A stretch of 64,000 bases of DNA from Ottelia alismoides (Eukaryota > Streptophyta > Magnoliopsida > Alismatales > Hydrocharitaceae), in NCBI GenBank assembly GCA_037367405.1, contig JAZKJV010004148.1, forward strand, positions 186,501 through 250,500, given 5' to 3'. The notes beneath the pieces are model-generated. The model saw nothing but the letters and a program-made list of their open reading frames with translations. It did no database searches and was not told where the DNA came from. The translations under genes were made by a program, and so were the position numbers. Shown one piece after another: positions 37,291 to 50,598 of this stretch; positions within the stretch are counted from its first letter, which is position 1; each line of letters begins with the position of its first letter.

Positions 37291-38979
37291 CACTAGTAAT
37301 AATGAATCTCTGACAGAAATCTATCTACCTTGTACTTCGGCCAATCTTGTGGAACTTTCTTGGAGACAAGATAGTTCACAATATCAGCATACCATGGAAG
37401 TGAGTCCACATACAAAATGGCCTCATATGGAAAGGTTTCGAAAATAGGGATCATGTTCTGCTCATAGGTCTCTGCATCTGTGATACGGGAAAGCTGATCT
37501 GCTACAACATTTTTCTCTCCAGGTTTATCTTGAATCTCTTAATCAAATTCCTGGAGAAGAAGGATCCATCTGATAAGGCGTGGTTTGGCGTCCTTCTTTT
37601 CCTGCAAGTATCGTATGGCAGTGTGATCCGTGTATATAATAACGTGTGAACCGATGAGGTAAGATCTGAACTTCTCTAGCACAAACACAACTGCTAACAT
37701 CTCCTTCTTTTGTAACTGTATAATTTCGTTGTGTTTAGTGTATAGCAAATGGTATCCAATCCCTTCTCTGTCCTAAAACAGCTCCAACTGCGAAATCTGA
37801 GGCATCCGTCATAATCTAAAAGGAAGAGACCAATCCGGTGGCAGTAAGACAGGAGCACTAGTAACCATTTCTTTCATCTGATTGAATGCAAGAAGGACTT
37901 TCTCATCGACAACAAATTCACTCTCCTTACACAGAAGCTTAGTCAAAGGTCTGGCGATCTTGTTGAAGTCCTTTATGAATCGCCTATAGAATCCTACGTG
38001 TCCTAAAAATGACCTCAACTGCTTCAAATTACGCGGTGGATCTAACTTAGAAATCACATCAATCTTAGTCGGGTCAACCTCCATATCATGTTTGGAGATG
38101 ACATGGCCTAATACAATCCCATTAGTCACCATAAAGTGACTCTTCTCCCACGTGATCACTAGGTTTACCTCACAGCAACATTGAATAACTCAGTCTAAAT
38201 AAGCAAGACAAGTGCCAAAACTATCATATAGACTGAGAAATCGTTCATGAAGACCTCAAGGAAACTACCCACCATGTCAGCAAAAACGGCCAACACACAT
38301 ATTTAGAATGTAGCGGGAGCATTACACAATCCAAAGGGCATCCGTATAAAGGCGTAGGTGCCAAACGGACAAGTGAATGTAGTTTTCTCCTGAATCTTAG
38401 GAGCGATAGCAACTTGGTTGTATCCAGAATACCCATCCAAGAAGCAAAAGAACTCTTTCCCTACCAACCTCTCAATAATCTGATCAATAAAGGGAAACGG
38501 AAAGTGATCCTTCTTAGTAGTTGAGTTCAGGCATCGGTAATCTACACAAACACGCCATGAAGTAGGTACCTGGGTCAGAATCTCCTCACCACGATCATTC
38601 TTTGCGATCATAATCCCGGATTTCTTCGGGACCATATTTAAAGGGTTGACCCACTTGGAATCCAAAATGGGATATATAAAGCCAGCATCACACCATTTTC
38701 TGATCTCCTTCATGACAACCTCACTTAGATTTGGATTTAGACGGCGCTGACATTCACGGGAGGGTTTAAAGACATCCTCTAGGTAGATATGATGTGAGTA
38801 CAAAGCTAGATTAATCCCACGAATATCCAAGATATTCCATCCTTTGGCCTTGCGGTTTCTCTTAAGAACATCTAGCATACGAGATTCTTGTTCAGCGGTC
38901 AACTGCGAGTTGAGGATGACTTGAAATATTTGGGTGCCAACAAGGAAGGCATATTTCAATGTTGATGGTAAAACCTTGA
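37291..38979 (-). pseudogene. E2 reverse transcriptase and RNase H, unit A
   Basis: RT blocks HHIYL, WCDAGFIYPILDSKW, WRVCVDYRCLN, KDHFPFPFIDQ, FLDGYSGYNQ and MPFGLCNAPATF are readable up to a stop. The catalytic block is FMNDF where FMDDF is expected, so one catalytic Asp is lost. The thumb (LGHVISKHDMEVDP, SFLGHVGFYRRF) is intact in 37,809-38,159. RNase H has a stop and a roughly 20-base deletion near 37,740. There is no protease before it, because the unit begins in the linker at 38,979. Confidence 0.85.
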
Positions 38980-39377
38980 AAAATGCACATGCAAATACAA
39001 GAATAATGTACAATGCAAAAAGAAAGAAATTTTTTAAAACAATTTCCTAATTTTGAACTTTTTATGGATTTTTGGAAAAGAAAGGAAAATGATGCACATG
39101 TGAAAAGAGTTTTTCTAAAAAAAAAAATTAATGATGCAAATTTCTATAGACTTTTGGTTTTGTAGTTTTAGATTTTTTTAAGGAAAAGGGGTTAGTAAAA
39201 TATAAACAAGTATGTATAAGAAATTTTTTGGGTTTTTTTGTTTTTTTGTTGTTTTTATTCTTTTTTTCTGTTTGTTTTTAAAAAAAAAGTGATCAAAGTC
39301 TATGTACACACACATGGATTTTATGAATTTATATACATATCCCCAAAATAATCATATTAAAAGTGTCTAAAGTATAT

Positions 39378-39720
39378 ATACAATATATACGACACCCCCC
39401 TATACTTAGTTCGAACTATGTCCTCATAGTGATCAAAGAGCGGCAAAGGAAGACATAACTCGTGCTAAGTATAGAAAAGTGAAAAGACTCCTATGTTACA
39501 ACGACTCAAAGAGAAGATGAAAAGAATAGAAGTCGGTGATCCCCCTATACTTAGGATCAAGTAATCATAAGTATAGACGACTGTACAAAAGGGAAAAACC
39601 GATGAAGAGAATGTACAGACTCAACGAAAAAACAAAAAAAAACAACAATATGACCAACATAAATCATTCACCCCCCCATACTTAGGATAAAGCACATACT
39701 AAGTATATCATATATATACA
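39378..39720 (-). other. Hairpin and G-run series in E2 3' UTR, unit B
   Basis: Same three units as 35,641-35,990, at about 39,392, 39,541 and 39,671. The G-runs differ in length between the units (the longest run is shorter here), while the TTAGGAT/ATCCTAA stem arms are kept. Confidence 0.7.
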
Positions 39721-39790
39721 CGGAAAAGAGGTGAATGATAAAACGGAAGAAGAAATAATGAAATGAATGGATATACAAAAGGTTGTCAGC

Positions 39791-41190
39791 TCATGTATCA
39801 AACGCAGAAGAAGGAATCAAAAGATCGTCGTATGATACCATAGATATAGAATCAACGATGGACATGAATGTATAATGATCTAGATATGGCTTCAGCAAGT
39901 GTCCATTCAAAACAAATGGTTGTGCATCAGATGACAATCCAGATATGATAATACTCTCATTGTTACGCACAGCTCTCACGATGAACGGTCCTGACCATTT
40001 TCTTTTCAATTTTCCTGGAAACAACTTCAACTTAGCATCAAATAACCAAACTTTCTGATCATGAGAGAAAGTCTTCCTTCGAATGTGTTTATCATGCCAT
40101 CGCTTGACTTTCTCCTTATACATGAGTGAGTTATCATATGCAAAGTTTTGGAATTCCAATAATCTATTCAAATCCAACTTCTTATTATTTCCAGTCTTCT
40201 CATAATCTAGATTGCATACATAGAGAGTCCATAAAGATTTGTGAATTAATTCCATTGGCAGGTGGCAAGGCTTTCCATACACCAATATGTAAGGAGATAT
40301 ACCCAAAGGAGACTTGTACAACGTCCGATAAGACCATAGAACTGAATCAATCATCTGAGACCAGTTATTCCTATCTGGACGTACAAGTTTTTGCAATATC
40401 ATCTTGATCTCACTATTTGTAATTTCTGCCAAGCCATTAGTCTGAGGGTTGTAAGGAGACGCAACTCGGTGTTCAATGGAGTACTCCTTCACAAGCTTCT
40501 TTACTTCTCAATTAATGAAATGGCTTCCCCCATCTGAAATCGGTATTTTGAAAATCCCAAATCACACAATAATGTGGTCCTTGAGAAAGGAACATACTAT
40601 ACGACTATTTGTGGCTCGGGTGGGGATAGCCTCCACCCATCGACTAACATAATCCATGACGAGCAGGATGTACTAAAATCCCTGACTGATAGGATATGGG
40701 CCCATGAATTCTATGCCCCAAGCATAAAAAACATCAGAAATCTGTTATCTTAGGGGCATGGTATCTTTGGAACCAACGGTTCCTCCCATTTTTTGACAGT
40801 CAGTACAACCTCGAACATACTCTGTAGCATCCTTAAATAATGTGGGCCACCGTAGGCCACTCTGTAAAACCTTTGTTTCCATGTGTTTCCCCGAATGATG
40901 CCCACCAGATTCTAGTTTGTGTCAGTGCTCAAGTACATTGGTGTCTTCCTCTTTAGGAAGGCACCTTCTCCAGATACAATCCGCACTCTTGCGAAATAGG
41001 TACGGATCCTCCCACTGGTAATAATGAATCTCTGACAGAAATCTATCTACCTTGTACTTCGGCCAATCTTGTGGAACTTTCTTGGAGACAAGATAGTTCA
41101 CAATATCAGCATACCATGGAAGTGAGTCCTCATACAAAATGGCCTCATATGGAAAGGTTTCGAAAATAGGGATCATGTTCTGCTCATAGG
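39791..41190 (-). pseudogene. E2 integrase, unit B
   Basis: The C-terminal half is one open stretch of 233 codons (39,791-40,492), including TNGLAEITNSE, VWLFDAKLKLFPGKLKRKW and GPFIVRAV. Upstream, the core is broken by the TGA after HFIN and by further stops. The linker from RNase H (40,922-41,176) is open. The unit-A C-terminal frameshift is absent here. Confidence 0.85.
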
Positions 41191-42722
41191 TCTCTGCATC
41201 TGTGATACGAGAAAGCTGATCTGCTACAACATTTTTCTCTCCAGGTTTATCTTGAATCTCTTAATCAAATTCCCGGAGAAGAAGGATCCATCTGATAAGG
41301 CGTGGTTTGGCATCCTTCTTTTCCTGCAAGTATCGTATGGCAGTGTGATCCGTGTATACAATAACGTGTGAACCGATGAGGTAAGATCTGAACTTCTCTA
41401 GCACAAACACAACTTTTAACATCTCCTTCTTTTGTAACTGTATAATTTCGTTGTGCTTCATCTAGAGTCTTCCTAGCATAGTGTATAGCAAATGGTGTCC
41501 CATCCCTTCTCTGTCCTAAAACAGCTCCAACTGCGAAATCTAAGGCATCTGTCATAATCTAAAAGGAAGAGACCAATCCGATGGCAGTAAGACAGGAGCA
41601 CTAGTAACCATTTCTTTCATCTGAATTAATGCAAGAAGGACTTTCTCATCGACAACAAATTCACTCTCCTTACACAGAAGCTTAGTTAAAGGTCTGGCGA
41701 TCTTGTTGAAGTCCTTTATGAATCGCCTATAGAATCCTACGTGTCCCAAAAATGACCTCAACTGCTTCAAATTACGCGGTGGATCTAACTTAGATATCAC
41801 ATCAATCTTAGCCGGGTCAACCTCCATATCATGTTTGGAGATGACATGGCCTAATACAATCCCATTAGTCACCATAAAGTGACTCTTCTCCCACGAGATC
41901 ACTAGGTTTACCTCACAGCAGCATTGAATAACTCAGTCTAAATAAGCAAGACAAGTGCCAAAACTATCCTGTAGACTGAGAAATCGTTCATGAAGACCTC
42001 AAGGAAACTACCCACCATGTCAGCAAAAATGGCCAACACACATATTTAGAATGTAGCGGGAGCATTACACAATCCAAAGGGCATCCGTATAAAGGCGTAG
42101 GTGCCAAACGGACAAGTGAATGTAGTTTTCTCCTGAATCTTAGGAGCGATAGCAACTTGGTTGTATCCAGAATACCCATCCAAGAAGCAAAAGAACTCTT
42201 TCCCTACCAACCTCTCAATAATCTGATCAATAAAGGGAAACGGAAAGTGATCCTTCTTGGTAGTTGAGTTCAGGCATCGGTAATCTACACAAACATGCCA
42301 TGAAGTTGGTACCTGGGTCAGAATCTCCTCACCACGATCATTCTTTACGATTATAATCCCGGATTTCTTCGGGAGCATATGTAAAGGGCTGACCCACTTG
42401 GAATCCAAAATGGGATATATAAAGCCAGCATCACACCATTTTCTGATCTCCTTCATGACAACCTTGCTTAGATTTGGATTTAGACGGCGCTGACATTCAC
42501 GGAAGGGTTTAAAGACATCCTCTAGGTAGATATGATGTGAGTACAAAGCTAGATTAATCCCACGAATATCCAAGATATTCCTTCTTTTGTCCTTGCGGTT
42601 TCTCTTAAGAACATCTAGCATACGAGATTATTGTTCAGCGGTCAACTGTGAGCTGAGGATGACTTGAAACATTTGGGTGCCAGCAAGGAAGGCATATTTC
42701 AATGTTGATGGTAAAACCTTGA
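41191..42722 (-). pseudogene. E2 reverse transcriptase and RNase H, unit B
   Basis: Same blocks as unit A, with FMNDF again, showing that the Asp-to-Asn change came before the duplication. A stop follows the block CNAPATF near 42,046. RNase H has MTDALDFAVG with the first Asp, then a frameshift after YTVTKE. YTDHTA and VADQLS follow in the next frame. Confidence 0.85.
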
Positions 42723-44110
42723 GCTTAGGCGGGGTCTGAATCGGCTCTATAATAACCTCTGCTGTTGTACTGGTAGACGGTATATGATCTGTACTCTGTG
42801 GACTGTCCACCTTGGCTACTAATGGCTCAACAAGTAAAATCTCTGATAGATCTGCAATGAATGATTTCTGCTCAGAAAGGAGGGGCTCATGAGGGTGTTC
42901 AACATTCTTATCAATTAACGGCTCAAATATCTCAGCAATAATTTCAGAAAGATGTCTCTCATTTGTGCATAAATCAGGAAATTCAACGAATGGCTCAGAT
43001 ATATGTACCTCAAAACTCTCAAAAGGAGGCATATCATCAGTAATCTCAGAAAAGTGTGTCAAATGAATATCAGAAGGTGCCTCTAGAAACTCAGATTGAT
43101 CCTTAGAAATCATCTCAAACTGCCCATCAGCAACTAGCTCAATTGGACCACCAAGGGAACTCATGTCGATTGTGCTTTCCATAGAGTCATTTGGGAAAGG
43201 GACACTTGGGTATATGTAAAATCAGTGAAAAGATCTGTCTCTTGGAATTCATGAAGAAAATCACAGTCATCTGGCTCTGATATAACTTTCCCACTCTCAT
43301 CTACTGCTGGTGACGGTGATGGTCTAGGATCAGAAATCGTCTCAATTTTCATCTTGTCACTGCGAGAGTGGAAGATGATCTCTCCAGTACCATAATCAAC
43401 TGTTGCTTCGGCCGTTCGGAGGAACGGTCGACCGAGTATGATCGGGGTATGGAGTAACGGTGCAGGTGTGTCCATATCCATGACAACAAAATCAACAGGG
43501 AATTTCATTCCCTGCATCATTACAATAACAACCTCTAAAATGCCTCTTGGCCTCTTAATCGATCTATCAACAATCTAAAGGATCATCATGGTTGTTTTAA
43601 GAGGCCCTAACCGAAATTCAGTTAGTAAAGAGGAAGGTATGAGATTAATGGAGGAACCTCTATCGAGAAGAGTATGATCAAATTCTTCATCAAAGATATG
43701 GCAACAGATGTGAGGTGTTCCCTTGTCTTTCTTTTTAGGCGGGAGGTTACTGATGGCATGAACGGTAGCCATGGTCAAGATGTGTTTCTCTATTTCCTTT
43801 CGTCTGTTATTCCTTGATTGACGCTTTTGTGTGCATGCCTCTTTCATTCCCTTTTTTACTGTAGGCATGTATTCCATGGCCTTAAGGATTGGCATCTTTA
43901 AAAAGATGTTATGTAAGATCTCAACCACTCCAGGATCAGATAGGGTTGTTTTTAATTTTTGAAGTTTCTTAGATTTGAGACCAGAAGAAAATGGCATGGA
44001 ATCAAAATAAACATTCAAATGTTCATTTCCGTTATTCAAAGTAAATTTCCTCATGTACAAAAGGACAACGGAATCAGTCTGTACAACCTTGTCCAGACTA
44101 GGTGAAGGAA
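42723..44110 (-). pseudogene. E2 protease and acidic linker
   Basis: A basic segment (KKGMKEACTQKRQSRNNRRK) is followed by the active site HTLLDRGSSINLIPSSLL at about 43,640-43,690, where Asp-Xaa-Gly-Ser-Ser fits Athila proteases. After a stop near 43,575, FPVDFVVMDMDTPAP and TPIILGRPFL-TAEA follow. The linker to RT (42,628-43,182) is acidic, rich in Glu, Ser and Pro, and ends in LKYAFLAGTQMFQVIL. A stop after LTAEQ at about 42,626 is absent from unit A, where Glu stands. Confidence 0.8.
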
Positions 44111-46461
44111 AAAAGGAATCTAAACAGAACGAGATGTTGCTGCTGGTGAAGAGGAAGAATCTACGACTGGTATATTCTCCCTTGCTGATGGTGATCTACA
44201 TTTTCCTGGTAAAGGTGGTGGTGAAGGTGGTGAAACTCCAGACTTTGGTGCTGCTACACTGGTCCTTACGACTTCTCGTGAAGGAGGTGATGTGGAAGAT
44301 GATGCTCTCTCAATGGTTCGATCTCCCAACCCCAACTGTTGCGTAGGAGGTTGCAATCTCCTACTGTTCCTGAGATGAATGACGTTAGATAAAAATGTAA
44401 AATCAAGGGACATATCTGTCTCAGGGGTGGGTGGGCTATTAGTTACCTGCTCCTTCCGTATGAAGTTGTTGGGGTTGGCTTCGACCTGTGCTGGAATCAA
44501 TGTCTTTGTGGTGGTCAGGTCACCGATCCACTGAGTCAGTTCGTTCATGTTCTTCATGAGCAATGCAAGTTGGTCCAGTCCTGGGTTGACTTGGGTTGCT
44601 CATTGTATAAGGAGCAATGAAGGGGCCTCAGGTTGCTCATTGACTGGTTGTCGCTGAGACTGATAGTACGGAGGTTGTTGGTAACTATACGAACTCTGAT
44701 AATGAGGAGGAGGAGGATATTGTCCATGATATGCAGTCTGCTGCTGTTGTGGTTGGCCTTGTCTCTAGTTTTGGAATTGTGGTGGAGACTGAGAGTGAGG
44801 ATGGAACTGATGGTGTCGGTACTGATGTTGTCTACCTCCCTGAAACTGGTGGGTGAGTCTCTGACCCTGCTGTGAACCCAACTGGCCTTGACCTGATGAA
44901 CAAGGCTAGTTTCGCTCACGGTCGAACCAGATGTCGTTCACCTCCTGAACGATAGGTGGAGGTGGAGACTGCATATCAGGAATGTAGGCTACTTGCTGTT
45001 GGTACGGAATTATCTCATGTGAATGTTGCTGAACCTGATCTTGTGTCTACACGTAGTAGATATGTTGAACTGTGGATGATCCTCCGCTACTCTGTTGGGT
45101 GGAAGAAGTTTGCTCCCTTGTAGAGGTATCAACTGTTGCACTCACACTGTAAATTGCACCGATCCTCTGTTCGATCACTTGAAGCTTCTCAAGCTCCTTA
45201 GATCATTTCTCAATAATGTCCACTTTGGATAGGTGGTTTCCAATGATGGTCAGGTCAGAGCTATCCACCTATCCACTTCATGTGGTGTCATCATATTGAT
45301 AGCCTTGTGGGGTACTACAGAGGAGGTGATGGGGTGCTTCTAAAAAGCACGTGAAGAAGAAAGAGCTGCTGAACTCTCCGCCATCTCCTCAAAAATTTGG
45401 TAAACGACATCGTCATCCTTGTTGAAGTGGCTCCCCCCACAAGCGGCATCTACCAGCTTCTGATTCTCTATGCTTAAACTCCCAAAGAAATTTTGCACAA
45501 GGCCGGTCTTTGGAATATCATGATGGGGGCACTTCTCCGCCAGATCTTTGAATGTTTCCCACACCTCGTAAATAGGCTCCTGGGGCAGCTGGGAGAAATT
45601 AGTAATCAAGGATCGCATTTGGTTGAGTCGTCTGAGCGGGTAATATTTGTTCAGAAATGTGGACCTCGACTCTTCCCAAGTAGTAACAACATTCCCCAAG
45701 TGATTTAACCAATATAAAGATTTGTCCATCAGAGTGAATGCGAAGGCAGTCATCTGCACTACCTCTAATGGAACATTTGGGCAGTGTACTGTTCCACAAA
45801 TGCGACCGAACTGTTAGAGGTGTATATAAGGTTCTTCATTAATATTTCCATGGAATATTTGGAGAAGAGGTAAAATAGTGGTCTTAAGCTTGAAATGCCC
45901 ATGAATCACAAGGATTTGTATCGAAGAATTTATCTGTGATGTCCTTGGATTATAAGCATCCTTTAATGTAGGCTTAGCCCTAGGTTCTATGTTAGGGTCT
46001 TCTCCCCCATTGCCACCTCCACCATTATCTATATCCTCCTCTCTCCTATCTTCTCTTTCTTGTTTCATCTTGAGAATCATGTCTGTCAATACGGTCTGAA
46101 AATTAGCCTGCTCTGTTAACTGGGCTTGAATTGACTGAATGGAGGCTAACATAGTGTTGTTGATCTCGCTCTACTTCGACATGGTTCCCTTTCCCTTTGG
46201 TGGCATCAAGTGTCTGGTGTCTGATTCTGAAAATGTTCATGACACTCGATTAGTGCTCAAAATTGATGGAGTCTCAGATATTAATTCGAGATTAAAGCCA
46301 ATCTCAAATAGTGGGTTGATGGATGTTGTGATAGGTGAAGTGGAGAAAGATGAATATTCGGGAAGTGAGTCTCCCCGAATAGAAGGTGAACGGTTCGGAG
46401 TGTAGAATGAGTTCGTAAAGTCCAAACGAGAAATACTCTGATTCGACATCTTCGAAATCAA
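44111..46461 (-). pseudogene. gag: E2 gag
   Basis: The N-terminus is probably near 46,450 (MSNQSISRLDFTNSF). The capsid region shows NINEEPYIHL (45,814-45,850) and then, in another frame, AFAFTLMDKSLYWLNHLG, TTWEESRSTFLNKYYP, CPHHDIPKTGLVQNFF and LVDAACGG (45,340-45,759). These are typical Athila capsid blocks. The part at 44,600-44,900 is Gln/Pro/Tyr/His-rich (QPQQQQ, YQQPPYYQSQ) with stops. The tail at 44,120-44,563 is open with a Pro/Ser-rich region. Gag would form the particle that packages the RNA. At least four shifts or stops make this copy inactive. Confidence 0.8.
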
Positions 46462-47874
46462 TAGGTAGGATGCAAGAGCACGAAGGTCAATGCAAGAGTG
46501 AAAGTGAGTGGAAGTGCAAAATGCATAGAAGGATCTCTGTCACTAGCAATCAAACACAATACAAACCCCCAGTTCACCAACTCAACGTAATGTGAAGACC
46601 GTGAAGGTTCGGTCAATTATCTTGTCAATTTTTAGAGTTTGGTGAGAATACAATCTATCAGAGCGGTTTAAGCGAGCTGTTAGGAACCCAATGCTCCCAG
46701 GAGACTGTCCCAATCTCACAACTAGTTTTTCCCAGCCAGTATGGGTGCGTACCGTTTACCAGCTACCCGATCTTCCCACTCTGCTAGAGAAATCCCGGAA
46801 CGATTACCGGCTATCCGGTGAAGTACTCACTAGAGAACAACTAATGACAAGAGAGTAGTCTGAAGAGAGTTCGGGTGTGGTTCTATCCTAGTGTGCTGGT
46901 CGCTCTCTTACTGCAGATAAATCAAACAAGGCGGGGGTTACTCTCCCCAAAACAATGATTTTTCCTTACGTTTATTTTAGGGTCAAGTTTTTTTAGCAGT
47001 CCTGAATTTTAGGCAGTTATCACTTGGTTTGAATATTTTCAATGAATCGTCTACCGAGTGTCCAATTTCATTTTTAACTTATGTGAGTGAAAACAAGGAA
47101 GGAGATTGGAATTCCAATGTACGATTAAACACAATGATGCATGCAGGGTTTAGAGATGCATACCTTATCGCCAGCACTCTACATGCAGGGTGATCCATAC
47201 AGAATTTAAATACATAAAAATAAACTAACCTATATGCAAATGCAAGTGAACCATCCTAACAATAGCTTCTATGAACAGGAAAGAACATGTTAATTTGACT
47301 AAGTGCAATTAAGCTCTATTCCATAGGTATAGAAATTCTTGTTTAGGGTATTTGGACCTAATTAAATACTCGATTCATGCAAATTAATGAAAGCAATCAA
47401 TAGGTAGCTCATGAAATCCGCTTGAAATAAAGAAAAATAAAGCGATGAAAACAAAACCAGTGAGGTCCCCCAAGTGCACCGGTACTTGATGAAATAGATC
47501 CCGCAACAAATGAATGTCCATTTACAAGAGTTCAAATGCTAGAAATAAATAAAAAAATCTATTTTTTTGCTTGGTCTCCTTCAATTCTTCTTCTCCTCCT
47601 CTCACCCTATCATGCGGCTCTGTGAAGAGTCAAGATGCCTCCGCTTCGTTAGGGTGCTTCGGCTCTCCTAGGATCTCCTCCTTCGCTCCACGGGCCCTTG
47701 CAAGAAAAAGAAAGAAAGAATCTATAAGAAACGGAATTATAAAATATAAGCAGAAAGAAAAAAATGAAATAAAATTATTGAATATGAACAATGGAGTTAA
47801 TGTGGAAAAATATAAACAAATATGTACAACTAATAATAGCAGGTCAAAAGAGAAGCCTAACTACCCTCGCCATG
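46462..47874 (-). other. E2 5' leader between primer binding site and gag
   Basis: About 1.4 kb without a convincing frame. It starts next to the primer binding site with a mixed-composition stretch (47,570-47,720), then becomes AT-rich, then balanced again near gag. It may contain packaging signals, but none can be recognised by sequence. Confidence 0.5.
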
Positions 47875-47894
47875 CCTCCCTGGCAACATCACCA
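47875..47894 (-). other. E2 primer binding site, tRNA-Asp-like
   Basis: On the minus strand TGGTGATGTTGCCAGGGAGG begins three bases (AAA) after the LTR end CAACA. Plant Athila elements use a site of the form TGGCGCCGTTGCCGGGG, complementary to the 3' end of tRNA-Asp. The match is good over GTTGCC and GGGA, and most mismatches are C/T or G/A changes of the kind left by methylcytosine decay. Confidence 0.7.
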
Positions 47895-50598
47895 TTTTGT
47901 TGAGCGATAATCTTCGAGTATTGCTTATTAATGATATAAAGTTGTCATTGTGATCCCCAAAATTCCCGGCTCAAACAAACATTTTTTCTAAAGCCAATAA
48001 TTAATTGCAAAAATAATGAAGCGAGAGAAATTTTTGCTATGTATTTACCTGTATAACAAACATGATCGAACTCAGGAAGGTTACGATTCCCGAGGGTTAT
48101 TCAATTAATCGAAAAAATCAATTAAAAGAGAACGAAATTCTCAATGTACACTATGCTTGGTTTTTGTTTTGATTTTTGTCCTTTATATATATATATATAT
48201 ATTCTATTTTTTATTTTTTGATTTTCAAATTTTTAATGATTTTAGTTTTGCAGATTTTTAATTTTCAAAAATGATTATTTTTTAAAACAAATAATATATA
48301 TACGAAAGAAATGAAAACCTCTCTTTTTGGATTTTTATAATATGACAAAATGCTCAAAAAATTCAAATAAAACATTTTCGTGTTTTTATGATTTTTTATT
48401 GTTTTTGTAATTTTTTAGAGATTTTTCAATTTTTTAGGATTTTTAAAATGAACAAAACAGGAGAAAATACAAACAGTGAGAAAACATGACTATTTCGCAA
48501 TATAAAAATATTAAACGAAATCAAAAGTTACGAAAATTATTTTTCTAAAAACTAGAAGAAATTATCTACAAATAACTCAATCATATTTTTTTATTTTTCT
48601 ACAATTTTATATGATTTTTTAAAGATTTTTAGAGTTTTACAAATTGTTTAGATTTTAACAATACTTAATGCGTGAAATTTGCATAGAAATTAAGACTCAC
48701 CAAAAACAATTAATCTATTTTTTGGAATTTTTGAAGCAATATTCGAATTTTTAGGATTTTTCAAAGTTCAAACAAGGAAAAATAACATGTTTTTTATTTT
48801 TTTTAATAATAAAAAATGATGATAAAATGCAATAAAAAAATTACTATAGATAGAACAACTAAGTAGGAGATAACACTAATTTTTGCAAATTTATTGAGCA
48901 CATATGATATTTATTCTAATGAAAAGATCTTGCAAATTTAAAGTATGGAAACGTGACTGAAATGTAAACTACTAGTGTTTTTGCATTGAATAAATAATAG
49001 AAATAAAATGAGGGGGAAATTTCACAAATTACCCAACGAATCACGTGCGACACGTGATATGAAGGCTTGAGAGTAGGGGCAGAATGGCAAATTTGCAGAA
49101 CCTCGGGGGTGTGGATGTAATTTTTTTTCTCAAAAAATTTTATTTGCCCTAATCTGCTCTCTTTTCTTCCTTTCGTTCTTACTTCCATGCCCAAAAAGGT
49201 GGGTGGTGGTCGTGCACGCGGTGGATGGCGGATTGGCTCTTTTTAGGTCGGCGGACGTTGGTAGATGGCGATCAACAGGAGGCCTATGTGGTGTTGCAGT
49301 GGGATGACGACGCTGTGTCGGGGCTCTCGCAGGTGACGGGTTGCAGGTGGCCGCGGTGGGTGACCAGGAGGCTGGTGCACATCGATGGCGAGCAGCAGGT
49401 GTGGGTCCATATGGTCGGGTGGACGGCGGTGGCTCGCGTAGGGGCACGTGGGCTAGCTGCTGGGAGGACTGCAGCGGTGGTGGAAATTGCGGCGGACGGC
49501 GACGGCTCTTGGAGGTATTTTGTTCCTCTAGGAGCAGCGGGACTCCTTACGCGGGGGCGCAGTTGGCTAATGGACGGTTGGCGGTGCCAGTGGTGCTCCT
49601 CCTCCGCACGGGGCGGAAATGTGGGCGGCGGGCGCCGCTTGCGGATTGGAGGGTGGTGCCTGCTGTTAGTTTTTATTTATTTATTTTATTATTTTATTTT
49701 TTAAATAGAATTTGCAAAGTTTCTTTTTATATATATTTTTATATTTTTAAAATTTTTAGTTATTTTTATTTTATCCTGCAAAACAAATGTTAGGAAAAAA
49801 CTATATTTTTTAATTTTTTATTCTGCATAAACAAAAGAGGACGCGAGCACGAAGGCTCGATTCCGATTATTCAAAATACCAAAAATAAAATAGATTGTGA
49901 ATGGGTGCGGATCTTGTGAATGGTAGATAGATCCGGATCTCTGACCACCATACGTGGTCAGAGTTGAATGATTGTGTAAGGTAGCACATGAAATGGAGAG
50001 GTTCGAAAGATGAGATAAAAGGTCGGATCGGATTCGTATTTGGTGGTTGATAAAAAACTATGAACTAAGATTAAAAATGACAATGAAATCAAGATGATAA
50101 TTAAAAAATGATTAACTTAGATGAATGACGATAAATAAAATTGGATCTCACTGTGGGAGCGGATGAATACCGTAATCACCTCGACGAAGGTCAACTCGTT
50201 GTCACTGGACGGCTCGGAGGCTAGGCACCCTTCTGTGACAAGATGACTCTCAGAGAATAGACTCCTCTCACCAAAGATTGATCAAATTGAAATGAGGGAG
50301 GAGGGCCATATAAATAGAAAAGAAAAGAAGTTGAAATTCAAAATTTAAAATGATATAAAGATAAGGAAAGAAAATTGAAATGAGAGAAAAATAAGAAAGG
50401 AAATTAGTGTTAAAATTATTTACAAATTTTTTTTTGTATTTTCATCATTTCATTAAATTGAATAATAAATGTTATTTTTTTATTTTTTTTGTAGTGGTTA
50501 TTTAAGAATATCAAATATACATATGGTATATTATATACATAGTTAAATAAGGAAATTAGTTTTAGTTTTTTTTTGTTTTAAAATTTTTATATTATTTT

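Larger units (their letters stand above)
35257..38979 (-). repeat. E2 internal tandem duplication, unit A
   Basis: A 3,723-base direct repeat of 38,980-42,722 covering the RT fingers/palm through RNase H, integrase and the hairpin 3' UTR. The join at 38,979/38,980 has TTGA against CTGA at the outer edge, so only a few bases of homology were available. Unit A lacks about 20 bases of RNase H near 37,740 that unit B keeps, which accounts for most of the length difference. Confidence 0.85.
38980..42722 (-). repeat. E2 internal tandem duplication, unit B
   Basis: A 3,743-base copy that is contiguous with E2 gag and protease at its right edge. It is therefore the copy in the original position, with respect to the 5' part of the element. 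Confidence 0.85.

Noticed and set aside
44554..44919. 121-codon minus-strand frame as a protein
   Set aside because: It is an alternate frame across the Gln/Pro-rich gag tail; the neighbouring frame gives the QQQQ and YQQPPYY composition seen in Athila gag.
49225..49793. 159- and 150-codon overlapping frames
   Set aside because: They lie in the GC-rich block of the E2 5' LTR, overlap in different frames, and the other LTR has only shorter broken versions.
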